From CAYVQA01 sp045119035 (GTDB lineage Bacteria > Bacillota_I > Bacilli_A > ML615J-28 > CAG-313): 64,000 bases of DNA. A program made the position numbers and the translations under genes. Positions 8,173-17,060 of the stretch are shown piece after piece. The notes under the pieces are model-generated. The model was not told where the DNA came from, made no database searches, and worked only from the letters and a program-made list of their open reading frames with translations. Every line of letters begins with the position of its first letter. The first letter of the stretch is position 1. The stretch covers positions 1 through 64,000 of the forward strand of contig JBGVCU010000037.1 in assembly GCA_045119035.1 (NCBI GenBank), given 5' to 3'.

Positions 8173-9828
8173 TTATACCTTAAAGCAACTTCCACCAATA
8201 AATTCTCTAATTAAAGAATTACATGGAATACATGATTCATCATCAATTGTTTTAAAATATTTCAAATATTTAATTAATCTATTTGCTGTTAAATATTCTG
8301 GAGCAGTAACAGGTATTTCTTGAAGTGAAGCTAAAGCGTATTTTTTAAGCACACACATTTCATAAGATAGTTCAGAATTGAAGACAAAATCCGCATCTTC
8401 TTGGAATGGATAAATCCATCTAAATTCTCCATTTCTCACACTGTTCCACATAGCGATTGTTTCAGCAGCGGGACAATTTCTAAATTGTTTATCTCTTACA
8501 ATTCTTCTAATTAATCTTAAGTCTGTTGTACTCATTGGTGAATGATCATCTAAATTAATTTGTGCTTGAGGAGAAATAAAGATTTTAAATTTTTGATATT
8601 TTGGAATTGAAGACGTTAATTTTTCATTTAATGCGTGGATTCCTTCAATAATAATCGGACAATTTTTATCTACACGAATACTTTTTCCATCAATTCTTTT
8701 TCCTGTATTGAAATCAAATTTAGGTAAATGAATTTCTTCACCATTAATTAATGCGAATAAATGTTCATTAAATAATTCTGTATCAAGTGTATTTATATGT
8801 TCTAGGTCAACTTCCTCTTTAGGAACACCTTGAATTTTAGATATTTCTGCTCTTGTAAAGTAGTAATCATCCATAGAAATTGTAACAGGATGAATTCCGT
8901 AGCTTTCAAGTTCAAGTTTTAATTTAGTTGAAAATGTTGTTTTTCCTGAACTAGATGGTCCCGCTATTGCAATTAGTCTGATATTTTCTATATCATCTTT
9001 TATTTTAAGAGCTAAATCATGTAACATATTATTATGTTTAATTTCACATATATTTACAAAATCAACAATTTTTTGTTCTTCAATTTTTTTATTAATTTTT
9101 GATACAGTATCACAATTAACAGTAGTAGCCCATTTATATGCTTTTTTAAGAGTTCTACCGTATGTTGATTCTTCATGAAAATGAGGAATTTCTGCATTTA
9201 ATTCATATCTTGGATATTGAATTATAATACCTGGACTAAATGGTCTTATGATATAATTTTTTAAGTACCCTGTAGATGGACACATATAGCTATGTAAGTA
9301 GTTATAATATGTACCACATTGATATAAATGAACACTAGATTCAGGACGATATGCTATCATATCTAATTTATCTAACATATTTTGTTTATGATATATATCA
9401 CGTGCATCTTGTAGAGGGATATTAATTCTTTCAATTGGTAAATCAGCATCAATTATTCTTTTGATTTCATGATCAATTTCTTTGTATATTGAGCTAAGAG
9501 AAACACCTTGATTTAAAACTTCACAAAAAATTGAACGTGATACGAAATAACTAAAACGAAGTTTAAGATCAGGATATAGGTTATAAAAAGCCATTGCAAT
9601 AACATATCTAAGAGTAGCTTCGTAAGCTTTACCAGATTCTAGTAATTCTAATCCAAAAAATTCTAATTCGGCGTTATTGTCTTTTTCACTTAATCTTCTA
9701 TTTAATTCATATATTCTTCCATTAATTTTACATACAATATATTGTTTTTTATCACCTTCAATTAAATCTAAACAACGTGTTCCTTCAATAACATTTATTA
9801 ATTTATTATTTACTTTAATAGTTAACAT
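8173..9828 (-). CDS. Nucleoside kinase with N-terminal TGS and threonyl-tRNA-synthetase-like region
   Basis: A 551-residue protein of the Bacillota uridine-kinase-like family that fuses a ThrRS-type N-terminus to a phosphoribulokinase/uridine kinase domain. Residues 1-60 form a TGS domain (ubiquitin-like), about 65-250 resemble the second additional domain of ThrRS, and the kinase starts near 283 with the P-loop GPSSSGKTT (290-298), followed by SMDDYYF and an IIEGIHALN Walker-B-like strand. It probably phosphorylates uridine or a related nucleoside; the role of the tRNA-synthetase-like half is unknown. Transcribed alone, with promoter at 9869-9897 and an AAGGAG site. Confidence 0.88.
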   Translation of the reverse strand: MLTIKVNNKLINVIEGTRCLDLIEGDKKQYIVCKINGRIYELNRRLSEKDNNAELEFFGLELLESGKAYEATLRYVIAMAFYNLYPDLKLRFSYFVSRSIFCEVLNQGVSLSSIYKEIDHEIKRIIDADLPIERINIPLQDARDIYHKQNMLDKLDMIAYRPESSVHLYQCGTYYNYLHSYMCPSTGYLKNYIIRPFSPGIIIQYPRYELNAEIPHFHEESTYGRTLKKAYKWATTVNCDTVSKINKKIEEQKIVDFVNICEIKHNNMLHDLALKIKDDIENIRLIAIAGPSSSGKTTFSTKLKLELESYGIHPVTISMDDYYFTRAEISKIQGVPKEEVDLEHINTLDTELFNEHLFALINGEEIHLPKFDFNTGKRIDGKSIRVDKNCPIIIEGIHALNEKLTSSIPKYQKFKIFISPQAQINLDDHSPMSTTDLRLIRRIVRDKQFRNCPAAETIAMWNSVRNGEFRWIYPFQEDADFVFNSELSYEMCVLKKYALASLQEIPVTAPEYLTANRLIKYLKYFKTIDDESCIPCNSLIREFIGGSCFKV

Positions 9829-9868
9829 TATGATTCTCCTTTCTTAATATTTTTATATTTGGTATTAT

Positions 9869-9897
9869 ATTATATCATTTCAAATCAAATAACGCAA
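9869..9897 (-). promoter_or_regulatory. SigA-type promoter of the nucleoside kinase
   Basis: On the minus strand TTGCGT (9897-9892) and TATAAT (9874-9869) with a 17-base spacer. Confidence 0.55.
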
Positions 9898-9982
9898 GCG
9901 TTTTTATAAATTTTATATAATTATATTTTAATTAAATAAATTATCAAGAAAAATTATAGCTTAATATATATTCCCTATTTAC

Positions 9983-10011
9983 TTGACTTTTTATTCAAAG
10001 TATGATAATAT
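9983..10011 (+). promoter_or_regulatory. SigA-type promoter of the rimP-nusA-infB operon
   Basis: TTGACT (9983-9988) and TAATAT (10006-10011) with a 17-base spacer; an overlapping GATAAT gives a 15-base alternative. Confidence 0.55.
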
Positions 10012-10025
10012 ATATGTAACAGATG

Positions 10026-10050
10026 AGGTGAGCATGTAATGTGCTCACCT
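10026..10050 (+). promoter_or_regulatory. Leader hairpin of the nusA operon, possible attenuator
   Basis: Perfect 9-bp stem AGGTGAGCA/TGCTCACCT with a 7-base loop, followed by TTTAT. It sits just after the predicted transcription start and before the rimP ribosome site. Its form is that of a short intrinsic terminator, which would allow NusA-dependent autoregulation, but the T tract is short. Function is inference. Confidence 0.5.
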
Positions 10051-10077
10051 TTTATACGAATTTAAAGGAAGTAAGCT

Positions 10078-10554
10078 ATGAAAAATTTAAATCATTTAGA
10101 ACAAACAATTCATGATGTGGTAAAACCTATTTGTGAAAAAGAAAATTTAATTTTATTTTCTGTTGAAGAAGTAAAAGAAGATGGACTTAAAATTATTCGT
10201 GTATTAGTAGATGCTTTACACACTGTAGATTTAGAAGAAGTTACAAAAGTAATTGAACCACTACAAGAAATAGTAGAAAGAGATGATCTTATTCCTGATG
10301 AGTATTATTTAGAAGTATCAAGTGTTGGGGTTGAAAAACCTTTAAGAAATATTGATGAATTACAGAATTCTACAAATAAATATATATATGTTGAGTTAAA
10401 ATCTATTATAGAAAATGATTCATCATGGTATGGTACACTTGTTAATGTAGAAGATAACATTGTTAGTTTAGAAATAAATAAGAAGGGACGAATTAAAACA
10501 ATTAAGTTCCCATATGAAGAAATTAAATTTGCAAGAATTGCAATAAAATTTTAG
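10078..10554 (+). CDS. rimP: Ribosome maturation factor RimP
   Basis: A 158-residue assembly factor for the 30S subunit. The N-terminal alpha/beta domain (about 1-80) includes IRVLVDA, the central YYLEVSSVGVEKPLR segment is the family signature, and the C-terminal small barrel (about 90-158) follows. First gene of the canonical rimP-nusA-ylxR-ylxQ-infB-rbfA operon, with 9 bases to nusA. Ribosome site AAAGGAAG. Confidence 0.95.
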   Translation: MKNLNHLEQTIHDVVKPICEKENLILFSVEEVKEDGLKIIRVLVDALHTVDLEEVTKVIEPLQEIVERDDLIPDEYYLEVSSVGVEKPLRNIDELQNSTNKYIYVELKSIIENDSSWYGTLVNVEDNIVSLEINKKGRIKTIKFPYEEIKFARIAIKF

Positions 10555-10563
10555 GAGGTCAAA

Positions 10564-11640
10564 ATGACAAGTAAAAGTTTTTATAATGAATTAGAAATTA
10601 TCGCTCAAGAACGTTCTTTAGAAATTGAAGATGTATTAAGTGTTGTTGAAACAGCTTTAATTAAAGCATGTGGTAGTATGGGATATACTGGAGATATTAA
10701 AGTTGAATTTGTTCCTGAACAATTTAAATTAAGAATTTTTGAATTTAAATATGTTGTTGCAGAAATTTATCCAGAAGGTCCTCAAGGTCAAATTTTATTA
10801 GAAGAAGCTTTAACTATTAAAGCTAAAGTTAAAGTAGGTTCAACTATTAAACAAGAAATTCACTTTAATGAAATTTCAAGAAAAGGTGCAGCGAGATTTA
10901 AAAACATCTTTAATCAAGGTTTAAAAGAAATTGGAAATAAACGTGCATTTGAATTCTTTAAAGATAAAGAAGGAGAAATGGTTACAGGACGTATTTTACA
11001 TGTTTCTAATGGTTACGCTACACTTGATATTGGTAAAGGTGTAAGAGTAAGCTTAAGTGTAAATGAAGCACTTCCAAGTGAAAGATTAGATGTAGGTACT
11101 CCACTTAAAGTATATATTACTCAAGTTGAAGAAACAACAAGAGGACCTAAAATCCATGTTTCTCGTGCTCATAAAAATATTATTAAAAGATTATTTGAAC
11201 AAGTTATTCCTGAAGTTAGTGATGGAACAATCGAAGTAATGTTTGTTGCACGTGACCCAGGTAATAGAACTAAAGTTGCAATTTATAGCAACAATCCAAA
11301 TGTTGACGCAAAAGGTACATGTATTGGACCTAATGGAAATAGAATTAAACAAATTAATGATGCTTTAAATGGTGAAAAAATTGATATCTTTACATGGAGT
11401 GAAGATCCAATTAAATTAATTGCTGAAGCATTAACACCTGCAAAAGTTATTTCAGTACTTGCAGACCCTGAAACTAAAAAATCAACTGTTATCGTACCAG
11501 ATGAACAATTCACACTTGCAATTGGTAAAGGTGGACAAAATGTTCGTTTAGCATGTATGGCAACAGGATGGAAAATCGATATCAAAGATGAAACAACTGC
11601 ATATCGTGAGGAAATTAAATTTAGACCAAACGTAAGATAG
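10564..11640 (+). CDS. nusA: Transcription termination/antitermination factor NusA
   Basis: NusA binds RNA polymerase and modulates pausing, termination and antitermination. The 358 residues carry the N-terminal polymerase-binding domain (about 1-130), an S1 domain (about 135-205, MVTGRILHVSNGYATLDIG), and two KH domains (IGPNGNRIKQI near 256, AIGKGGQNVRLA near 319). It ends after KH2, as in Bacillus, without the C-terminal acidic repeats of Gammaproteobacteria. Strong AGGAGG ribosome site. Second gene of the operon; it may regulate its own leader. Confidence 0.97.
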   Translation: MTSKSFYNELEIIAQERSLEIEDVLSVVETALIKACGSMGYTGDIKVEFVPEQFKLRIFEFKYVVAEIYPEGPQGQILLEEALTIKAKVKVGSTIKQEIHFNEISRKGAARFKNIFNQGLKEIGNKRAFEFFKDKEGEMVTGRILHVSNGYATLDIGKGVRVSLSVNEALPSERLDVGTPLKVYITQVEETTRGPKIHVSRAHKNIIKRLFEQVIPEVSDGTIEVMFVARDPGNRTKVAIYSNNPNVDAKGTCIGPNGNRIKQINDALNGEKIDIFTWSEDPIKLIAEALTPAKVISVLADPETKKSTVIVPDEQFTLAIGKGGQNVRLACMATGWKIDIKDETTAYREEIKFRPNVR

Positions 11641-11648
11641 GTGATAAA

Positions 11649-11906
11649 ATGAAAAAAGTTCCTTTAAGAAAATGTACAGTTACAAATGAACAATATCCTA
11701 AAATGGATATGTTTAGAGTAGTAAGAACAAATGAAGGAATTGTATGTGTTGACCAAACTGGGAAAGTTAGAGGTCATGGTGCATATGTTTCAAAAAACAA
11801 AGATGTAATCTTACTAGCAAAAAAGAAAAAAGTATTAGATCGTCATTTAGAAGTTCAAGTTCCAGACACTATCTATGACGAATTATTAAAATTATTAAAT
11901 GAATAA
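11649..11906 (+). CDS. ylxR: YlxR family RNA-binding protein (RNase P modulator)
   Basis: An 85-residue DUF448 protein. The signature is the N-terminal PLRKCTVTNEQYPK followed by FRVVRT and the GRGAY-like GHGAYVS. In Bacillota YlxR is a nucleoid/RNA-binding protein reported to modulate RNase P and gene expression. It lies in the usual place after nusA and overlaps ylxQ by 8 bases. The normally conserved R-x-C-x-x-C loop has only one Cys here. Confidence 0.92.
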   Translation: MKKVPLRKCTVTNEQYPKMDMFRVVRTNEGIVCVDQTGKVRGHGAYVSKNKDVILLAKKKKVLDRHLEVQVPDTIYDELLKLLNE

Positions 11907-12213
11907 AACACTTAATTACTTAGGCCTTGCAAGAAGAGCTGGATTTTTAGTTACTGGAACCGATGCTGTAATTGCTAGTTTAGAAAACAAAGCACGTCTT
12001 GTAATTGTGGCAACTGATGCATCAAGTGCTACAAAGGATAAACTAAGTAGAAAATGTTATTATTATAATGTACCCATGTTAGATATATTTGATACTGATC
12101 AAATAGCAAATGCAATTGGACAAAAAAATCCTAAAGTAATTGCTATTACTGATAATGGGTTTGCACAACAAATATTGAAGATTAATGAAAGAGGTGGACA
12201 TATATGCGAGTAA
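11899..12213 (+). CDS. ylxQ: L7Ae-family ribosomal protein YlxQ
   Basis: A 104-residue L7Ae/L30e/S12e/Gadd45 domain protein (KTLNYLGLARRAGFLVTGTD near the N-terminus, ATDASSATKDKL in the centre) of the YlxQ type that binds kink-turn RNA. It sits between ylxR and infB, overlapping both (8 and 10 bases), so it is translationally coupled. Its exact cellular role is unsettled. Confidence 0.93.
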   Translation: MNKTLNYLGLARRAGFLVTGTDAVIASLENKARLVIVATDASSATKDKLSRKCYYYNVPMLDIFDTDQIANAIGQKNPKVIAITDNGFAQQILKINERGGHICE

Positions 12214-14621
12214 AAGAATTAGCAGAGATTTTTAAAGTCTCAGTTGAAGAACTTATGGGTCTTCTTGAAAATGTTGGTTTAAGTCTTACAGAAAAAGAAA
12301 ACTCAATGGTGGATAGCAATACTGAAAAGAAATTGGCTAAGAAATTTAATGTTCCTTATCCATTTAAATCTGCAAAACCAAAAGCTCCAAAAGTAGCTCC
12401 AACAACACCAGCAAGTGCTCCAGCAAAAGCTGTTGAAAAGAAAGAAGCACCTGTTGAAAAGAAAGTAGCTCCTAAAACTACTAAGGTAGAGAAAGAATCT
12501 AAACCTAATCTTGATAAACAAAATAAACAACAACCTAAACAAGAAGTAAAAGTTGAAAAGAAACAACCAGTTAAACCTGAGGTTAAATCTCAAGTTAAAG
12601 AAGTTGCTGAAACACCTGTAAAACAAGTAGAACCAAAAGTTGTTTATGATGAAATTATTAAACCAAGAGTGGATGAAGATATCTTAAATAAATATGGTGA
12701 TTATTTAGAAAATGACGAATATAATGTACGTCATGAATCTAAAGGTGGAAAGAAAACTAATAATCAAAAAGAAGAACGTTCTAGAGACAAGAAAAAGAAA
12801 ATTAACAAACAAAAGAACGTTAATAAAGAAAGTAGACAAAGTAATATTCCTGCTAAAAATAATGAAGAAAATGTGTTATATTATGAAGCAAACATGACAA
12901 CTCAAGAAATTGCAGAAGCTTTAAATATTTCAACTACTGAACTTGTTAAAAAATTATTTATGACAATGGGAATTATGGCTACTGCTACACAAGCAATTGA
13001 TAGAGATACTGCTGAACTTATTGCTATGGAATATGGTTATGAGTTAAAAGATAAACAAATTACAGATATGACTCGTTTTGATGAAATGGAAATTGTTGAT
13101 GATGAAGCATCTTTAGTATCTCGTCCTGCTATTGTTACAATTATGGGACATGTTGACCATGGTAAAACTACATTACTTGATACAATCAGAAGTAGCCATG
13201 TTGTAAAAGGTGAAGCTGGTGGAATTACTCAACATATTGGGGCATATCAAGTAAGTGTTAATGGACAATTAATTACATTTATTGATACTCCAGGACATGC
13301 TGCATTTACTGAAATGCGTGCACGTGGAGCTCAAATTACAGATATCGTTATTTTAGTTGTTGCAGCTGATGACGGTGTAATGCCACAAACAAAAGAAGCT
13401 ATTGAACATGCTCAAGCAGCAGGAGTACCTATCATTGTTGCAATCAATAAAATGGATAGACAAGGTGCAAATCCTGATAGAATTAAACAAGAATTAACTA
13501 ATTATAACCTACTTGCTGAAGAATGGGGAGGAGATACAATCTTTGTTCCAATTTCTGCACTTCAAGGTAAAGGTGTTGATGAACTACTTGAAATGGTAGT
13601 ATTAGTTAGCGAAATGAAAGGATACAAAGCTAATCCTAATCGTTTAGGTGTAGGTACTGTAGTTGAGGCAAAACTTGACAAAGGTCGTGGACCAGTTGCT
13701 ACATTACTTGTACAAAACGGTACAATTAGAGTAGGAGATATTGTTGTTGTAGGTAATACTTATGGTAAAATCCGTTCAATGACAGACGAACTTAAAAATA
13801 ATGTTAAACAAGCAGGACCTTCTAAACCAGTTGAAATCACAGGTATTAATGATGTACCATTTGCTGGTGAAAAATTCATGGTTCTAAATGATGAAAAGAA
13901 AGCAAGAGAAATTTCTGAAGCAAGAACTCTTAATAAATTCAATGAAGAAAAAGGTGTTGGAAAAACTGTTTCACTTAATGATTTATTTAAAAATCAAACA
14001 AATGAAGAAGTTAAAAACCTTAACCTTATTATTAAATGTGACGTTCAAGGTTCAATTGAAGCAATTAAAGGATTACTTGACAAAATTGAAATTGAAGGGA
14101 CAAAAATCAATGTTATTGCATCACGTGTAGGTGGAGTTAATGAAACTGATATTAACTTAGCTATAGCATCAAATGCAATTATCATTGGATTTAATATTAG
14201 ACCTACATCTCAAATTACAGATCTTGCAAAAGAAAAAGGTATTGAAATTAGATTATACAATATTATCTATAAACTTCAAGAAGATATCGAAGCAGCCGTA
14301 AAAGGAATGCTTGACCCTGTTTATGAAGAAAAAATCACAGGTCAAGCAGAAGTTAGAGAAGTTTACAAAATTAGTAAAGTTGGTACTGTTGCAGGAAGCT
14401 ACGTTACAAGTGGATCAATTGTAAGAAGCGGTGGTGTAAGATTAATCCGTGATAGTATTGTGATTTATACAGGTAAACTTGCTGGTCTTAAACGTTTTAA
14501 AGATGATGCTAAAGAAGTTAAATCTGGTTACGAATGTGGTATCACAATTGAAAATTACAACGATATTAAAGTTGGAGATATCATTGAATGTTTCGTAATG
14601 GAAGAAACAGAAAGAGAATAG
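12204..14621 (+). CDS. infB: Translation initiation factor IF-2
   Basis: GTPase that places fMet-tRNA on the 30S subunit and promotes subunit joining. The 805 residues include an IF2_N module (1-50), a long low-complexity linker rich in Lys, Pro, Glu and Val (about 55-225), a second IF2_N module (about 228-285), and the G domain with GHVDHGKT (315-322), DTPGHAAF and NKMD, then domains II-IV including the fMet-tRNA-binding C-terminus. Starts inside ylxQ behind GAGGTGG. The lysine-rich linker produces spurious open frames on the other strand. Confidence 0.97.
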   Translation: MRVKELAEIFKVSVEELMGLLENVGLSLTEKENSMVDSNTEKKLAKKFNVPYPFKSAKPKAPKVAPTTPASAPAKAVEKKEAPVEKKVAPKTTKVEKESKPNLDKQNKQQPKQEVKVEKKQPVKPEVKSQVKEVAETPVKQVEPKVVYDEIIKPRVDEDILNKYGDYLENDEYNVRHESKGGKKTNNQKEERSRDKKKKINKQKNVNKESRQSNIPAKNNEENVLYYEANMTTQEIAEALNISTTELVKKLFMTMGIMATATQAIDRDTAELIAMEYGYELKDKQITDMTRFDEMEIVDDEASLVSRPAIVTIMGHVDHGKTTLLDTIRSSHVVKGEAGGITQHIGAYQVSVNGQLITFIDTPGHAAFTEMRARGAQITDIVILVVAADDGVMPQTKEAIEHAQAAGVPIIVAINKMDRQGANPDRIKQELTNYNLLAEEWGGDTIFVPISALQGKGVDELLEMVVLVSEMKGYKANPNRLGVGTVVEAKLDKGRGPVATLLVQNGTIRVGDIVVVGNTYGKIRSMTDELKNNVKQAGPSKPVEITGINDVPFAGEKFMVLNDEKKAREISEARTLNKFNEEKGVGKTVSLNDLFKNQTNEEVKNLNLIIKCDVQGSIEAIKGLLDKIEIEGTKINVIASRVGGVNETDINLAIASNAIIIGFNIRPTSQITDLAKEKGIEIRLYNIIYKLQEDIEAAVKGMLDPVYEEKITGQAEVREVYKISKVGTVAGSYVTSGSIVRSGGVRLIRDSIVIYTGKLAGLKRFKDDAKEVKSGYECGITIENYNDIKVGDIIECFVMEETERE

Positions 14622-14622
14622 T

Positions 14623-14964
14623 ATGGCATTTCATCAAGAAAGATTAGAAAAACTTTGTCAAAGAGAACTTGCTGACATTTTAAGAAATGAATCAAAAAAT
14701 CCTCTACTTCAATATGTATCAATTACAAAAGTTTCTATAACAAGAGATTTAGGAATTGCTACAATTTATTACACAGTAATGGGTGATAAAGATGAAATTG
14801 AAGCAACTAAAAAAGCACTAGAAAGTGCTAAAGGATTTTTAAGATCTGAACTTGCAAGAGGTGTAAATATGCGAAAAGCACCTGAACTTAAATTTAAATA
14901 TGATGAATCATTAGCATATGGTAATCGTATTGATGAACTTCTTGCAAAAATAAACAACAAATAA
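14623..14964 (+). CDS. rbfA: Ribosome-binding factor A
   Basis: A 113-residue cold-adaptation and 16S-maturation factor with the type II KH fold. Family features are RLEKLCQRELADIL at the N-terminus, VSITKVSITRDL, and the C-terminal ELKFKYDESLAYGNRIDELL. It starts 2 bases after infB and ends just before a terminator, closing the nusA operon. Confidence 0.95.
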   Translation: MAFHQERLEKLCQRELADILRNESKNPLLQYVSITKVSITRDLGIATIYYTVMGDKDEIEATKKALESAKGFLRSELARGVNMRKAPELKFKYDESLAYGNRIDELLAKINNK

Positions 14965-14992
14965 AAGGTGCTTTATAAGCATCTTTTATTTT
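14963..14992 (+). terminator. Terminator closing the nusA-rbfA operon
   Basis: Stem AAAAGGTGCTT/AAGCATCTTTT (one G-U pair) with a 3-base loop, followed by ATTTT; it starts at the rbfA stop codon. Confidence 0.7.
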
Positions 14993-15003
14993 AAAGGTGA
15001 ACT

Positions 15004-16779
15004 ATGTTAAAACTTGAAAGAATAAAAGAAGAATTAAAACTTGTACCAAAAAAACCTGGTAGTTATCAAATGTATGATAAAAACAACCAAATCATTTATG
15101 TTGGTAAAGCTAAGAATCTTGCGAATCGATTAAAGAGTTATTTTACTGGTTCACATGATGCCAAAACAACAAGGATGGTTCAAGATGTTGAGTATTTTAA
15201 ATACATTATAACTTCCTCAGAACTAGAAGCACTATTATTAGAACTTAACCTAATAAAAGAAAATAGACCTAAATATAATATCATGTTAATGGATGATAAA
15301 ACATATCCATATATTATGATAACAAATGAAACCCATCCTCGAATTATATCTACACGAGATGTTAAAAAAAGAACAAAAAAAGATTTAATATTTGGACCAT
15401 ATCCAAATGCAAAAGCATGTAAAGATACTGTTGAAATATTAAATAAAGTATTTCCTTTTAGAAAATGTAAAACAATTCCTAAAAAATCTTGTTTATATTA
15501 TGATATGGGACAATGTCTTGCTCCATGTATTAAAAAAGTAGATAAAGATGAATATAAAGAATATATCTTACAAGTATCAAAATTTTTAAATGGAAATAAT
15601 AAAGAATTACTTGATCTATTAAAAAATAAAATGGAACAATATTCAATGAATCTTCAATTCGAAAAAGCTTTAGAATATCGTGACATTATTAATAATATCG
15701 AATCATCAATTCTAAAATCACAAAAAATGAAACTAAGTGACGGAATTGATAGAGATATATTTGGTTATTCAATTAAAAATGATATTATGAATATTCAAGT
15801 ATTCCATATGCGTAATGGTTCTATCATTGAAAGAAATGGTGAAGTATTTGATTTAGTTGATAGTGTAGATGAAATGTTAGTTTCATATATATGTCAATTT
15901 TATCAAAATCTTGAAGTAATACCTCCAAAGGAAATCTTAATTCCATATATTGAAGATACATCACTTATCGAACAAGTAATTAATAAGAAAGTAATTATTC
16001 CTATTAAAGGGCTTAAAAAACAATTAGTAGATTTAGTTTGTGAAAATGCATCTAATAATTTAGAAAATCTTCACAAGAAAAAACTATCACAAATAAGTAA
16101 AACTACAGAACCTTTAGTAGAACTTAGTAAATTACTTGATATTGAGTATCCTAAAGTAATAGAAACATTTGATAACTCAAATATTCAAGGAACTTCAAGC
16201 GTATCAGCAATGGTTACATATATAGATGGAGTTAAATCGCCAAAAGATTACAGAAAATATAAAATCAAAACAGTAATTGGTGCAGATGATTATCATACTA
16301 TGAATGAAGTAATCACTCGTAGATATAAAAGACTTAAACAAGAAAATTTACCACTACCAAATTTATTAATTGTTGATGGTGGAATTCCACAAGTAAAAGC
16401 AGCGCTAAATGCACTTAAAGATATTGATGTAAAATTAAATGTTATGGGACTTGCTAAAGACGATAAACATCGAACAAGAGCAATTATAACAAGCGATCTA
16501 AAAGAAATTAATATTGATAAAAGATCGATGCTATTTTTACTACTTGAATCAATTCAAGATGAAGTACATCGATTTGCTATTACATTCTTTAGAAATACTC
16601 ATACAAAAAATACTTTTGCATCAAGCTTAGATGAAATAGAAGGTATTGGAAAAAATAGAAAAAAAGTTTTACTAGAAAACTTTGATTCAATAGAAGACAT
16701 TAAAAATGCAACAGTTGATAAATTAAAATCACTAGGAATGCCAACTGATGTAATAAATAATATCAAAGAAAAACTTTAA
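15004..16779 (+). CDS. uvrC: Excinuclease ABC subunit C
   Basis: Dual-incision nuclease of nucleotide excision repair. The 591 residues show the GIY-YIG domain that makes the 3' cut (about 12-90, PGSYQMYDKNNQIIYVGKAK), a UVR motif that contacts UvrB (about 198-233), the RNase H-like domain for the 5' cut (DNSNIQGTSSVSAM near 396, LIVDGG), and a C-terminal helix-hairpin-helix (about 540-591). Length is normal. The gene directly follows the nusA-rbfA terminator, with GGTGAAC before its ATG. Confidence 0.96.
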   Translation: MLKLERIKEELKLVPKKPGSYQMYDKNNQIIYVGKAKNLANRLKSYFTGSHDAKTTRMVQDVEYFKYIITSSELEALLLELNLIKENRPKYNIMLMDDKTYPYIMITNETHPRIISTRDVKKRTKKDLIFGPYPNAKACKDTVEILNKVFPFRKCKTIPKKSCLYYDMGQCLAPCIKKVDKDEYKEYILQVSKFLNGNNKELLDLLKNKMEQYSMNLQFEKALEYRDIINNIESSILKSQKMKLSDGIDRDIFGYSIKNDIMNIQVFHMRNGSIIERNGEVFDLVDSVDEMLVSYICQFYQNLEVIPPKEILIPYIEDTSLIEQVINKKVIIPIKGLKKQLVDLVCENASNNLENLHKKKLSQISKTTEPLVELSKLLDIEYPKVIETFDNSNIQGTSSVSAMVTYIDGVKSPKDYRKYKIKTVIGADDYHTMNEVITRRYKRLKQENLPLPNLLIVDGGIPQVKAALNALKDIDVKLNVMGLAKDDKHRTRAIITSDLKEINIDKRSMLFLLLESIQDEVHRFAITFFRNTHTKNTFASSLDEIEGIGKNRKKVLLENFDSIEDIKNATVDKLKSLGMPTDVINNIKEKL

Positions 16780-16789
16780 TATATATTTC

Positions 16790-16816
16790 ACTTATACTCA
16801 CTTTATGCATAATATA
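16790..16816 (+). promoter_or_regulatory. SigK-type promoter of gerE
   Basis: AC (16790-16791), a 16-base spacer, then CATAATATA (16808-16816), which matches CATAnnnTA exactly. This is the pattern of the late mother-cell sigma factor SigK, which drives gerE in B. subtilis. No SigA-like promoter is evident here. Confidence 0.6.
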
Positions 16817-16836
16817 AAACGAGGAGTGAAAGATTA

Positions 16837-17046
16837 GTGAAAAGTAATAGGTTTTTAACCTCAAGAGAACTTGAAATCTTTGAACTTTTAGTTAAAAAAT
16901 ATGATACAGATATGATTGCTGAAAAACTTCATATAAGTAGTAAAACAGTAAGAAATCATATATCTAATGTTATACAAAAACTAGATGTAAAAGGAAGAAG
17001 CCAAGCTATCTTAGAACTTATAAAAATGAATGAACTAAAATTATAG
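16837..17046 (+). CDS. gerE: GerE, late mother-cell transcription regulator of sporulation
   Basis: A 69-residue stand-alone LuxR/FixJ-type helix-turn-helix protein. It resembles B. subtilis GerE along its whole length: LTSRELEIFELLVKK, then SSKTVRNHISN in the recognition helix, VKGRSQAILELI and a short C-terminus. GerE acts late in the mother cell, switching coat genes on or off after SigK. The start is a GTG behind GAGGAG, with no better ATG. The upstream gap carries a SigK-type promoter, and a KapD-like exonuclease gene follows after 14 bases. Other small LuxR-type regulators exist, but the match to GerE is close. Confidence 0.85.
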   Translation: MKSNRFLTSRELEIFELLVKKYDTDMIAEKLHISSKTVRNHISNVIQKLDVKGRSQAILELIKMNELKL

Positions 17047-17060
17047 AAAGGAGATAAAAT

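Noticed and set aside
12303..12626. Leftward open frame of 107 codons opposite infB
   Set aside because: It is the antisense of the Lys/Glu/Pro-rich linker, giving a Phe/Arg/Leu-rich nonsense protein without ribosome site.
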